A stretch of DNA of 64,000 bases from Mucilaginibacter sp. (lineage in GTDB: Bacteria > Bacteroidota > Bacteroidia > Sphingobacteriales > Sphingobacteriaceae). Every line of letters begins with the position of its first letter. Within the stretch, counting starts at the first letter, position 1. A program made the translations under genes and the position numbers. Shown here piece after piece: positions 44,577 through 53,221 of this stretch. Below the pieces are notes generated by a model. The model was not told the DNA's origin. It saw nothing but the letters and a program-made list of their open reading frames with translations, and did not search any database. The DNA lies in assembly GCA_028287895.1 (NCBI GenBank), contig JAQBOV010000029.1, forward strand, positions 119,685-183,684. The letters are read 5' to 3'.

Positions 44577-46616
44577 CTATTTCGTCAAAAGATCAATATA
44601 CTTAATCTGCTCGGGAAACCAAACCATCATTTCACCCTTGCCACGATTAGCCCACGCATAGTACGGTATAGCGGTTAAAGTGGCATTTTGTGTGCGCACA
44701 TTTTGCCCGTTTGTATCTACATTGATGCTTTTTACATCAGCTTTTAATACGGTAACACCATTTAACAGGTCCGGTTTATATTCAGGCTTAAATACCGCAT
44801 CTTTTGGTACGATGAGGTTGCTCGCCAGTCCGTTATTGTCCTTCCATTCGGCGCAATACATTATCGGGCCCCGCTGCAGGGCAACCTTGCCGCTATCATC
44901 GGATATATGGGCATTAGCGATCACCCGGCGCACATTCATCGGCAGGATAACTTCCACTTTATCGTTCTTTTTCCATTTCCGGCTCAATACGGCATAACCT
45001 TTCTCTGCATGATACTTAGCCGGCATGCCGTTCACTTTTATTTCTATCGCCTGCGCCGAGGTTCCTTCGTAGCGGTACAGGTCTGATGGCATAGCCTGGT
45101 TCTGCGCCCAGCCGGGGATGCGGATCTTTAAATCCATATTCATTTTTCCAGCCGGGTTAATGATCAAAGCCAAAGCGCCGTCCCAGGGATAATTATTTTG
45201 CTGAGTAATCTTTATTGCTTTATTATTCACCGTAAGATTGCCTGTGCCGCTGATAAACAAGTTCACATACAAGGCATTGCCTTTCTGGGCATAGACGTAA
45301 CCGGGGATTGAGGGGACCAATCTGACCACATTGGTCGGGCAGCAGGAACAAGTGAACCATCCCGAACGTTCCGCCTCCATATCCGCCTGGGTAAAGCTGT
45401 TCTTTATCTGCATGGCATTGGTATAGAAGAAGGATTTTCCGTCCAGGCCCAGCCCCGATAGCAAACCATTATACAGCGTCTTTTCCATCATATCGACGTA
45501 CTTGCTCTCGCCGTGCAATAAAAACATGCGCTGGTTCCAGAACACGCTGCCTATGGCAGCACAGGTTTCGTTATAAGCAGTGGCATTGGGTAACTCGTAA
45601 TTTTCGCCGAAACGTTCGCCGTCGCCAACAGCGCCAATGCTGCCCTGCACATACATTTTTTTGCTCACCATGTTATTCCAGATGCGGTCAATAGCGGTTA
45701 AATATGCGGTGTCGCCCGTCAGCGCGGCTACATCAGCCATACCGGCATACAGATACATGGCCCTGACGGCATGACCTTCGGCTTCATCCTGTTGGATAAC
45801 TGGTTTATCATCCTGGAAATACTTGCCGTTTTCCCATTCGTTTTTGCTTTTGGCATCATATTTTTTGATACCCCGCTGGTCTATAAAAAACCTGGCCAGA
45901 TTAAGGTAATCTGTCTTCCCGCTAATGCGGTACAACCTGACCAAACCCATCTCTACAATTTCGTGACCGGGTGCCACATGCAGCTTACCTGGACCGAAAG
46001 TGCCTGCAAGCAGGTCGGCATTTTTCAGGGCGATATTGAGCAGGTTGCGTTTGCCGGTAGCCATATAATGGGCAGCGGCAGCCTCGTATAAGTGTCCGCA
46101 GTTATACAGTTCATGACTCATTTTTTGCTCATTCACCCATCTTTGGGGACCTGCCCAAGACTGCGGATGTACCGGGTCGATGCTGCGTGCGGTGTACAGG
46201 TACCCGTCCGGTTCCTGCGCCTTGCCAACGATGATGATTAAAGAATCCAGATAAGCCGACAATTCAGGGTCGGGATGTTCTGCAAGTGAATACGATGCCC
46301 CCTCGATGGTTTTATATATATCAGTATCATCAAAAGGATATACGGTGCAGAATTTGCCTTTATGCTCGGCAGCCATCTCGAAATTTTTTACCCGTCCGGT
46401 ACTCTGGCAGCGGGCAAATGACGCCGGTATGGTAACGCTACGGTTTGTTTCGATGCGCGATGTCCAGAAATGGTCGCTTAGTTTTACGCTGGTAAAAGGC
46501 ACCGGCTGTATAGGATAATCCTTGTTCTGCGCAAACGCCGAAAGACTGCAGCAGGCTACGATAAGGGCGCTTATTTTCTTCATCATGGAAAAACCTTTAT
46601 CCAAAGATACTGGCAA
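44577..46616 (-). CDS. GH127-family beta-L-arabinofuranosidase, exported
   Basis: VKLSDHFWTSRIETNR; ETCAAIGSVFWNQRMFLLHGESKYVDMMEKTLYNGLLSGLGLDGKSFFYTN; WFTCSCCPTNVVRLVPSIPGYVYA (Zn/Cys cluster). Confidence 0.93.
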   Translation of the reverse strand: MPVSLDKGFSMMKKISALIVACCSLSAFAQNKDYPIQPVPFTSVKLSDHFWTSRIETNRSVTIPASFARCQSTGRVKNFEMAAEHKGKFCTVYPFDDTDIYKTIEGASYSLAEHPDPELSAYLDSLIIIVGKAQEPDGYLYTARSIDPVHPQSWAGPQRWVNEQKMSHELYNCGHLYEAAAAHYMATGKRNLLNIALKNADLLAGTFGPGKLHVAPGHEIVEMGLVRLYRISGKTDYLNLARFFIDQRGIKKYDAKSKNEWENGKYFQDDKPVIQQDEAEGHAVRAMYLYAGMADVAALTGDTAYLTAIDRIWNNMVSKKMYVQGSIGAVGDGERFGENYELPNATAYNETCAAIGSVFWNQRMFLLHGESKYVDMMEKTLYNGLLSGLGLDGKSFFYTNAMQIKNSFTQADMEAERSGWFTCSCCPTNVVRLVPSIPGYVYAQKGNALYVNLFISGTGNLTVNNKAIKITQQNNYPWDGALALIINPAGKMNMDLKIRIPGWAQNQAMPSDLYRYEGTSAQAIEIKVNGMPAKYHAEKGYAVLSRKWKKNDKVEVILPMNVRRVIANAHISDDSGKVALQRGPIMYCAEWKDNNGLASNLIVPKDAVFKPEYKPDLLNGVTVLKADVKSINVDTNGQNVRTQNATLTAIPYYAWANRGKGEMMVWFPEQIKYIDLLTK

Positions 46617-46958
46617 TATCTACCAAAACCAGTAAGGTATTTACCCGATTTTAACCGGATTTTAACCCGAGATGGTAACCTTAGCCGATTAAGGTGGCAA
46701 AATAGGGAGACAGGGGGACAAAGCAGTTGCATACTGTGCAGGGCAGATTCACGCCGTATACCCTTGCCTGTGTGCCCATCGGCGCATCGCCGTGACCGGA
46801 CCTTTAGCGTTTGACAAAAGATTAACCGGATTTAACTTTATTTAAGACCATATTTACGGGAATCCTTAAATCCTGTGCCGGAGGCAAAATTTAACATTCC
46901 GTTAATTTTCATTTGGTAAGAAAAATCTTACATTTATTACGAGAAAAAAACCTGAAAA

Positions 46959-47321
46959 ATGAAAAGAAAATTATTCAATCTTATTGCATTAGCTTGCTGC
47001 TTTATTTTTGTAATGGCGGTAACTGCCGATCTGAGCGGTAAATGGGCCGGCATTATAAAGACACCTGATGGTAACGACCTGCCTGTTGCTTATAATTTTA
47101 AGCTCGATGGCGAAAAACTGACCGGCACCTGTGAAGGGTCTTTCGGGCAGATGACTATTGACAGCGGAAAAGTAACCGGCGATGCTTTTAAGTTCCAGGT
47201 TACCGTGGACGGTAATGCTTATGCGCATACCGGCAGGTTTTACGCTGATTCATGCGGACTGGATATTGATTTCGGAGGCCGGAAAATACATACTACGCTT
47301 AAACGCGTTGCCAGCAAATAA
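46959..47321 (+). CDS. Small exported beta-rich protein, tandem paralogue 1
   Basis: Signal peptide; DLSGKWAGIIKTPDGNDLPVAYNFK. Confidence 0.8.
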   Translation: MKRKLFNLIALACCFIFVMAVTADLSGKWAGIIKTPDGNDLPVAYNFKLDGEKLTGTCEGSFGQMTIDSGKVTGDAFKFQVTVDGNAYAHTGRFYADSCGLDIDFGGRKIHTTLKRVASK

Positions 47322-47349
47322 TTTATCCTAAAGTTTAGTTCATAGCAAC

Positions 47350-47374
47350 AACCCTGTCTTTGGCGGGGTTTTTT
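47350..47374 (+). terminator. Rho-independent terminator
   Basis: aaccctg-tctttgg-cggggtt followed by TTTT. Confidence 0.85.
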
Positions 47375-47462
47375 ATTCCACCTGTAAAGGTCCCCTGGTT
47401 AAATAATTTTCAGCGGTAACATTCAGGCATATTACTAATCTTCATATAAATCCTAAAAGACC

Positions 47463-47831
47463 ATGAAAAGAAAATTTTTTATCACCACCGCACTGCTTTG
47501 CTGCTTTGCCGCTGCATTTGCATTTTTTGCCGATCTGAACGGCAAATGGACCGGCGTTTTAACGGCACCGGACGGAAATGATTATCCGCTTAACTACACG
47601 TTTAAAACAGACCATGATCAGCTGACAGGTACAGGGCAATCACCCCAGGGAGCAGTTGAGCTGACCGAGGGAACCGTAAAGGGAGACAGCCTTTCATTTG
47701 CCATTGATGTTGGCGGGGTGAAAATATTCAATGCAGGGAAATATTACAGCGCCGGTGATTCCATCAGCTTAACGGTTGATTACCAGGGAATCAAGATGCA
47801 CAGTACGCTTAAACGCGCTGCTGATCAATAA
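47463..47831 (+). CDS. Small exported beta-rich protein, tandem paralogue 2
   Basis: DLNGKWTGVLTAPDGNDYPLNYTFK; same ending (STLKRAADQ vs TTLKRVASK). Confidence 0.8.
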   Translation: MKRKFFITTALLCCFAAAFAFFADLNGKWTGVLTAPDGNDYPLNYTFKTDHDQLTGTGQSPQGAVELTEGTVKGDSLSFAIDVGGVKIFNAGKYYSAGDSISLTVDYQGIKMHSTLKRAADQ

Positions 47832-47846
47832 AAAAATAAAGATCCA

Positions 47847-47883
47847 CTGAACCCGGCCCGGCAAGGTGCAGGGCTCAGCTTTT
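47847..47883. terminator. Hairpin between convergent genes
   Basis: ctgaaccc...gggctcag (one mismatch) followed by cttttc. Confidence 0.5.
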
Positions 47884-47887
47884 CGTA

Positions 47888-49219
47888 TCACTTCAGATTT
47901 AAGGCGTATAAATAACCGTCAGCGCTTCCAAAATAAATTACGCCATTATTGATGGCAGGCGAAGAAACTATGGAACCAAGTGTATAAAGTTTATTCATCG
48001 CTTCTACGCTGGTCGCATAAAGCGATACATCTTTACCTTTAGCCAGGTAATTAAAATCAACATCCCCTGCAGGGTTCAGCACTTCGGCAGCATTTTGGCT
48101 GCGGCCGGCTGTGCTGAATTTACCCATAAGTTTACCCCTACCAAGGTCAACGGCGCATAAATTGCCGGAAAAATCACCAAAATAAGCGGTTTTGCCGGCA
48201 ATGGCCGGAGATGAATAAACATACCCGTTAGTTTTATAGCGTACTTTTTCCCTGCCTGTTTCAGCATCAAATCCAAGAAATAAATAAGTATCCGATGTGC
48301 CCAAATAAACCATGCCGTCTTTTACAGCCGCCGTAGTAAGTACCCACGAATTATCAGCGGCATACTTCCATGCCGTTTTACCTGTAGCGGCATCAAGGGC
48401 ATAAAAATATCCGTCGCGCGAGCCAAAATAAACCCTGCCATCGGCGCAGGCCGCCGATGCCTGAATACCTTCCAATACATGATAAACCGGTTGATTCCCG
48501 GTTTCAAATTTCCATTGCAGTTTACCTGTTTTGGCATCAATTGCGTAAAAGAACCTGTCCCAGCTTCCAAAATAGATCCTGCCCCGGTATAAAGCCGGAC
48601 TGGTATGTACCAGGCCGCCGGTTTTAAACGCCCATTTCTTCTTACCGGTAAGGGCATTTAATGCGTATAAATTGCCATCACTGCTGCCAAAGTATATCGT
48701 CAGGTCTTTATCATTGAGATTAAGCACCGGCGATGACAGGAAGAAATCATACAGATCATCCATGTACATTTCGTCCGGCTTCATGGTCCACAGACCTTTC
48801 GAGCCCACTTTCTTTTCGCCGCCGGTTTTAAATTTCCACTTCAACTCGCCCGTTACTGCATCCAGCGCATAGTAAAACCCGTCATAACTGCCAAAATAAA
48901 CCACATTTTTATACACAGCGGGTGATGAATGCACGGCCCCCCCTGTTTTAAATTTCCATAGAAGCTCACCCGTTGTTTTATTAACAGCATACAGGTTGCC
49001 GTCTTCGCTACCGACATAAACGGCATGACGGCAAACTGCCGCAGAAGAAAATATTTTGCCCCGGGTTCTGAATTTCCATTTTACATCACCCAAAGAAGTA
49101 TAATTGGTTGCCCGGTATACGCCCTGGTGAGCCGCTGATGCCATGAACATGGCACCTTCAGGTTGGGCCCCAGCAAAATTTGCCCATAACAAAGTCAAAA
49201 CAAGAAGATACTTAGACAT
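47888..49219 (-). CDS. PQQ-like beta-propeller repeat protein, exported
   Basis: Repeated VYFGSxDGxxYALDAxTGxxxWKFKTGG blades. Confidence 0.92.
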   Translation of the reverse strand: MSKYLLVLTLLWANFAGAQPEGAMFMASAAHQGVYRATNYTSLGDVKWKFRTRGKIFSSAAVCRHAVYVGSEDGNLYAVNKTTGELLWKFKTGGAVHSSPAVYKNVVYFGSYDGFYYALDAVTGELKWKFKTGGEKKVGSKGLWTMKPDEMYMDDLYDFFLSSPVLNLNDKDLTIYFGSSDGNLYALNALTGKKKWAFKTGGLVHTSPALYRGRIYFGSWDRFFYAIDAKTGKLQWKFETGNQPVYHVLEGIQASAACADGRVYFGSRDGYFYALDAATGKTAWKYAADNSWVLTTAAVKDGMVYLGTSDTYLFLGFDAETGREKVRYKTNGYVYSSPAIAGKTAYFGDFSGNLCAVDLGRGKLMGKFSTAGRSQNAAEVLNPAGDVDFNYLAKGKDVSLYATSVEAMNKLYTLGSIVSSPAINNGVIYFGSADGYLYALNLK

Positions 49220-49445
49220 AAATTTAATGGTAACAGGCAGGTTATTATAAATTGAGAAGGCTTAAAAGTACTAAAGAAAAAGTAATATGCAACTAAAATA
49301 AACGATGCAACGCCCCGCGGGGGCGATAGGGTCTGAACATCAAAACAGTTTTCAATTATTATTCGCGGTAAAAGCAACCGCAGATCATTTTTTGCCCGTA
49401 ACAGTTGTAAAATAAACAAATGCGCGTAACTTTGCTTTGCTACTT

Positions 49446-49817
49446 ATGAAGTACAGACTGACTGCCATATTGCTCATCATTTCAATTATCTGCAGCAGCT
49501 TTTCACGCTTTTTTATTTATGCCGGCTTTGAGATGAACCAGAGCTATATCGCCTCCAAGCTTTGCGAAAACCGCAACAAACCCTGGCTGCACTGTAACGG
49601 TAAGTGTTACCTGATGAAAAAGGTCAGGCAGGCCGAAGAAAAACAAAACGCTTCGGAACGCGAAACCCAAAAGAACCTGGTACAGGAAGCTTATTGCCAC
49701 GCCGATAACCAGGTGAAATTTTATACCCATTTGATCAGGGTGATCGCCATTGCCCTTAACCGCATTGAACTGCCCGAACGTTACAGCGCTATCTTCCGCC
49801 CTCCGCAGCTAGGATAA
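49446..49817 (+). CDS. Small membrane-anchored protein with CxxxxxxxxxCNGKCYLMKK motif
   Basis: N-terminal TM; LCENRNKPWLHCNGKCYLMKKVRQAEEKQ; immediately upstream of a TonB receptor. Confidence 0.7.
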   Translation: MKYRLTAILLIISIICSSFSRFFIYAGFEMNQSYIASKLCENRNKPWLHCNGKCYLMKKVRQAEEKQNASERETQKNLVQEAYCHADNQVKFYTHLIRVIAIALNRIELPERYSAIFRPPQLG

Positions 49818-49842
49818 TCCGCTATTAATTCTCTTTAAACAA

Positions 49843-49956
49843 ATTGTCATTTCGATTTCGCCAAAAATGCGAGAAATCTTGTATAACAGGCATAGTTCGC
49901 TTGCTTGTTTTCAAAATCGCTCACTTGGCCTGCCTGCCGCAGGCAGGAATGACAAT
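49843..49956. repeat. Dispersed intergenic repeat with terminal inverted ends
   Basis: attgtcatt (49843-49851) / aatgacaat (49948-49956); internal cctgcctg-ccg-caggcagg hairpin. Confidence 0.75.
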
Positions 49957-50057
49957 CACGCATTGATTTGTCCAAAGAGAAAGTATTACCTATAAATCCA
50001 TCTGCTAACAAAATTCAAACCTGTTTTACAGGGCTTTTGAACACCCTAACTTATAAC

Positions 50058-52334
50058 ATGAACATTTTTAAAAAAGTGGCGCTACCGGTCATTGTCCTTG
50101 TCTTTGCCGCTCAGCTGGCAAACGCACAATACCTTTTTAAGGGCAAGGTAATTGACAGCGCTACCCGTCAACCTATTGAGTATGCAACCGTTACTGCTGG
50201 CGGTAAATCGATCAGCGCAAATAAAGATGGCGACTTCCGGATCATATTGTCCGATAGTGCTTCGGTATTAACCATATCCTGTATCGGCTGCAAAACGAAG
50301 ATGATAACTACCGATAAATCAGGCAAAAAGATCATTATTGCCCTCGCACGCGGGAAATTAGATTTGAAAGAGGTGGTCATATCACCCTCGCTGAACAGCA
50401 ACTCGTTCCATACCATCAGTGCTTTGGATCTGAGTTTGCGGCCGGTAAATTCATCACAGGATCTGATGCGGCTGGTGCCCGGATTATTTATAGCCCAGCA
50501 CATGGGCGGCGGCAAAGCCGAACAGATATTCATCCGTGGCTTTGATGCCGATCATGGTACCGATCTGAATGTTTCGGTCGATGGCATGCCGGTTAACATG
50601 GTGTCACATATTCACGGGCAGGGATATGCCGATCTGCATTTTTTAATTCCCGAAACCGTATCAACCTATGATTTTGGAAAAGGGCCTTATTATAGCGACC
50701 ATGGCGATTTCACCACCGCCGGCTACTTAAGTTATACCACCAAAGATGCCCTGGATAAAAGCATGATCAGTTTGGAAGGCGGCCAGTTTAATACTTTCCG
50801 TGTCATGGGGATGATCGATCTGCTGAGCAGCAAAGCCAAACAAAACGGTGAGAATGCTTACATAGCCGGCGAGTATAATTATACGGATGGCCCCTTTAAA
50901 CTGCCCGAACATTATAAGCGCAGCAACTTATTCGGTAAATACACCAAGCAATTAGGAGCTGATAATAAATTATCACTCAGTGCATCCACCTTCACTACCA
51001 GCTGGATACCCTCTGGCGAGATCCCTGAACGTGCCGTAGCGGCGGGTACTACGGCTATTGATGATAATGGCAAGCCGGTTAAAATCCCGGCTGCTCCGGT
51101 TACCATTAGTCGTTTTGGAACTATTGATAGCGCACAAGGTGGCAATAGCAGCCGGATAAATGCCATCGCCAGGCTTAGCACCGACCTGAAAAATAACTGG
51201 ACGATGGAAAACCAGTTATATTACACACATTATAAATTCCTGCTGCATGTCAATTCCACCTTTTTTGCAGCCGACAGTATAAACGGCGATGAAAGGCAGC
51301 AGGGCGAAGCGAGGGACCTGTTTGGTTATAACGGGAAATTAAGCAAGATCAGTTACTTTGGAAAAAACGTACTTACTTCTGCCATAGGGTTAAGCAGCCG
51401 TTTTGACCGAAGCTATGGATCTGATTACAGTTTGGTAACGGAACAGTACCAATTCTTAGCTAACGTTACCCATGGCGATATCAGGCAAAATAATACCGCT
51501 GTTTACCTGGATGAAACTTTAGAAAGCGGCAAATGGCTGTTTAATGTAGGTTCGAGGCTGGATTATTTTAACTTTAATTATCACGACAGCACAAAAACCA
51601 GTGTTATTGTCAGCCCGAAAGTAAATATCCAGTATACCGCCAGTGATCAGGCGCAGTTTTATCTGAAAGCAGGCAAGGGCTTTCACTCTAATAATGCCAT
51701 CGCCGTGATCGGCAATAACGGGCTGGAAACCATGCCGGCAGCTTATGGCGCCGACCTGGGGCTGAACTGGAAGCCTGTTGCACACCTTTACATCAACACA
51801 GCTCTTTGGTATTTATATCTTTCACAGGAATTTGTTTATACCGATGACGGAGATATCGTACCCGGCGGGAAGACCAGGCGTGAAGGTATCGATCTTTCTG
51901 CCCGTTATCAACTGGCCAAATGGCTTTTTGCTGATCTGAATGTAAACCTGGCAAGGCCACGAATGGTTGATAGTACAAAAAGCACCGGTTACCTGCCACT
52001 TGCTCCAACGTTCACCAGCACCGGCGGACTCGATTTTAAGCTTGACAACGGGATAAACGGGGGCCTGAGCTACCGTTACATGCATAGCCGCCCGGGTAAT
52101 CAGACCAATACGTTAAGGGCTGACGGATACTATGTAACCGACCTGAAATTGAATTATACCAAAAAACGCTATGAAATAGGTTTAACCATTGAAAATCTGC
52201 TGAACACCAAATGGAACGAGTTTGAAGCGGAAGAAGTGAGCAGGCTAAGAGGTGAAACGGCAGCCATCGACCAGATGAGCTTTACGCCGGGCACACCGCT
52301 TTTTGCAAAGCTGCGGGTGGCCGTGTTTTTTTAA
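50058..52334 (+). CDS. TonB-dependent receptor with carboxypeptidase-regulatory-like domain
   Basis: KGKVIDSATRQPIEYATVTAGG; plug AEQIFIRGFDADHGTDLNVSVDGMPVNMVSHIHGQGYADLHFLIPE; C-terminal barrel ending FF; start adjusted. Confidence 0.93.
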   Translation: MNIFKKVALPVIVLVFAAQLANAQYLFKGKVIDSATRQPIEYATVTAGGKSISANKDGDFRIILSDSASVLTISCIGCKTKMITTDKSGKKIIIALARGKLDLKEVVISPSLNSNSFHTISALDLSLRPVNSSQDLMRLVPGLFIAQHMGGGKAEQIFIRGFDADHGTDLNVSVDGMPVNMVSHIHGQGYADLHFLIPETVSTYDFGKGPYYSDHGDFTTAGYLSYTTKDALDKSMISLEGGQFNTFRVMGMIDLLSSKAKQNGENAYIAGEYNYTDGPFKLPEHYKRSNLFGKYTKQLGADNKLSLSASTFTTSWIPSGEIPERAVAAGTTAIDDNGKPVKIPAAPVTISRFGTIDSAQGGNSSRINAIARLSTDLKNNWTMENQLYYTHYKFLLHVNSTFFAADSINGDERQQGEARDLFGYNGKLSKISYFGKNVLTSAIGLSSRFDRSYGSDYSLVTEQYQFLANVTHGDIRQNNTAVYLDETLESGKWLFNVGSRLDYFNFNYHDSTKTSVIVSPKVNIQYTASDQAQFYLKAGKGFHSNNAIAVIGNNGLETMPAAYGADLGLNWKPVAHLYINTALWYLYLSQEFVYTDDGDIVPGGKTRREGIDLSARYQLAKWLFADLNVNLARPRMVDSTKSTGYLPLAPTFTSTGGLDFKLDNGINGGLSYRYMHSRPGNQTNTLRADGYYVTDLKLNYTKKRYEIGLTIENLLNTKWNEFEAEEVSRLRGETAAIDQMSFTPGTPLFAKLRVAVFF

Positions 52335-52344
52335 AAAAAAGCCC

Positions 52345-52375
52345 AATAGCGATGGGTTTGAAACCCATCGCTATT
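52345..52375. terminator. Bidirectional hairpin terminator between convergent genes
   Basis: aatagcgatgggttt-g-aaacccatcgctatt, perfect 15-bp arms, A/T flanks. Confidence 0.85.
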
Positions 52376-52387
52376 TAATCTTTTCGA

Positions 52388-53182
52388 CTACTGCTTCTTA
52401 CCATTTTCCACGCTTTTGATCTCTTCTTTACGATCCTTTTTAAAATCGAAATGCGCAAAATCAGTATTTTGAGGAAGGTCTACGGTGTAGCTGTCCAGTT
52501 TGTCAATCTCAATGGTTACACCCTTTGTTTTAAGATCAATAAGGTGACCTCCGGCATCCTTCTTATCAGACAAAAAATGAAAATGATAGCCGCTGATGTG
52601 GGCCCCTTCCATAAATGAAGGCAGCCTGTACCCTATCAGGTCGCCCTTTATGTTATTGAATTCAAAAAAATGCTGTCTGTCCAGCATATCGGCCAAAGGC
52701 AGGTATGGTTTGTGGGCAATCGGCGGGAATGCTCTTGTTTTAACATAGCTAAAATTCCCTTGGATGTGGATAGCATACATCCCGTTCTGATCGCTAAGCA
52801 GACTATCCAAATATTTGTAAAGACTTGCTTTATCCAGCGCCAGGTTTACGCGGATCACTTTGGCGGCATGGAAAAAGCAAACAACTGCATAGGGCGTTTT
52901 TTCTTCATCTTTTACCAACAGGGTTTTGCCGGTAAATTGGGTTTGGTAAATATTGCCATCAAGCATGGTTAATTCTCCATCCATTTTATCAATAGCCCCA
53001 AGTCCAAAATCTCCGTGCGCTTTTATCTGCCGGTAAGGGAAATAGCCATCATACAAACCGCCAATAAACGCACTTGCATAACCTCCGCTATACAAATTAT
53101 TGCTTTGTGCAAATGCACTCAGGCAGAAAAGCGAACAGCAATTAAACCAAACGAAAAGGAAAGCATATTTTATTGGCTTCAT
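52388..53182 (-). CDS. Alpha-acetolactate decarboxylase, exported form
   Basis: Signal peptide; FIGGLYDGYFPYRQIKAHGDFGLGAIDKMDGELTMLDG; metal ligands GYHFHFLSDKKDAGGHLID. Confidence 0.9.
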   Translation of the reverse strand: MKPIKYAFLFVWFNCCSLFCLSAFAQSNNLYSGGYASAFIGGLYDGYFPYRQIKAHGDFGLGAIDKMDGELTMLDGNIYQTQFTGKTLLVKDEEKTPYAVVCFFHAAKVIRVNLALDKASLYKYLDSLLSDQNGMYAIHIQGNFSYVKTRAFPPIAHKPYLPLADMLDRQHFFEFNNIKGDLIGYRLPSFMEGAHISGYHFHFLSDKKDAGGHLIDLKTKGVTIEIDKLDSYTVDLPQNTDFAHFDFKKDRKEEIKSVENGKKQ

Positions 53183-53221
53183 ATTCCCAGCAGACGGACT
53201 TAATTTAAAATTGCCCCGAAT

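Noticed and set aside
47888-49219. Short DNA repeats inside the PQQ-like gene
   Set aside because: Explained by propeller blade repeats in the protein, not by an independent element.
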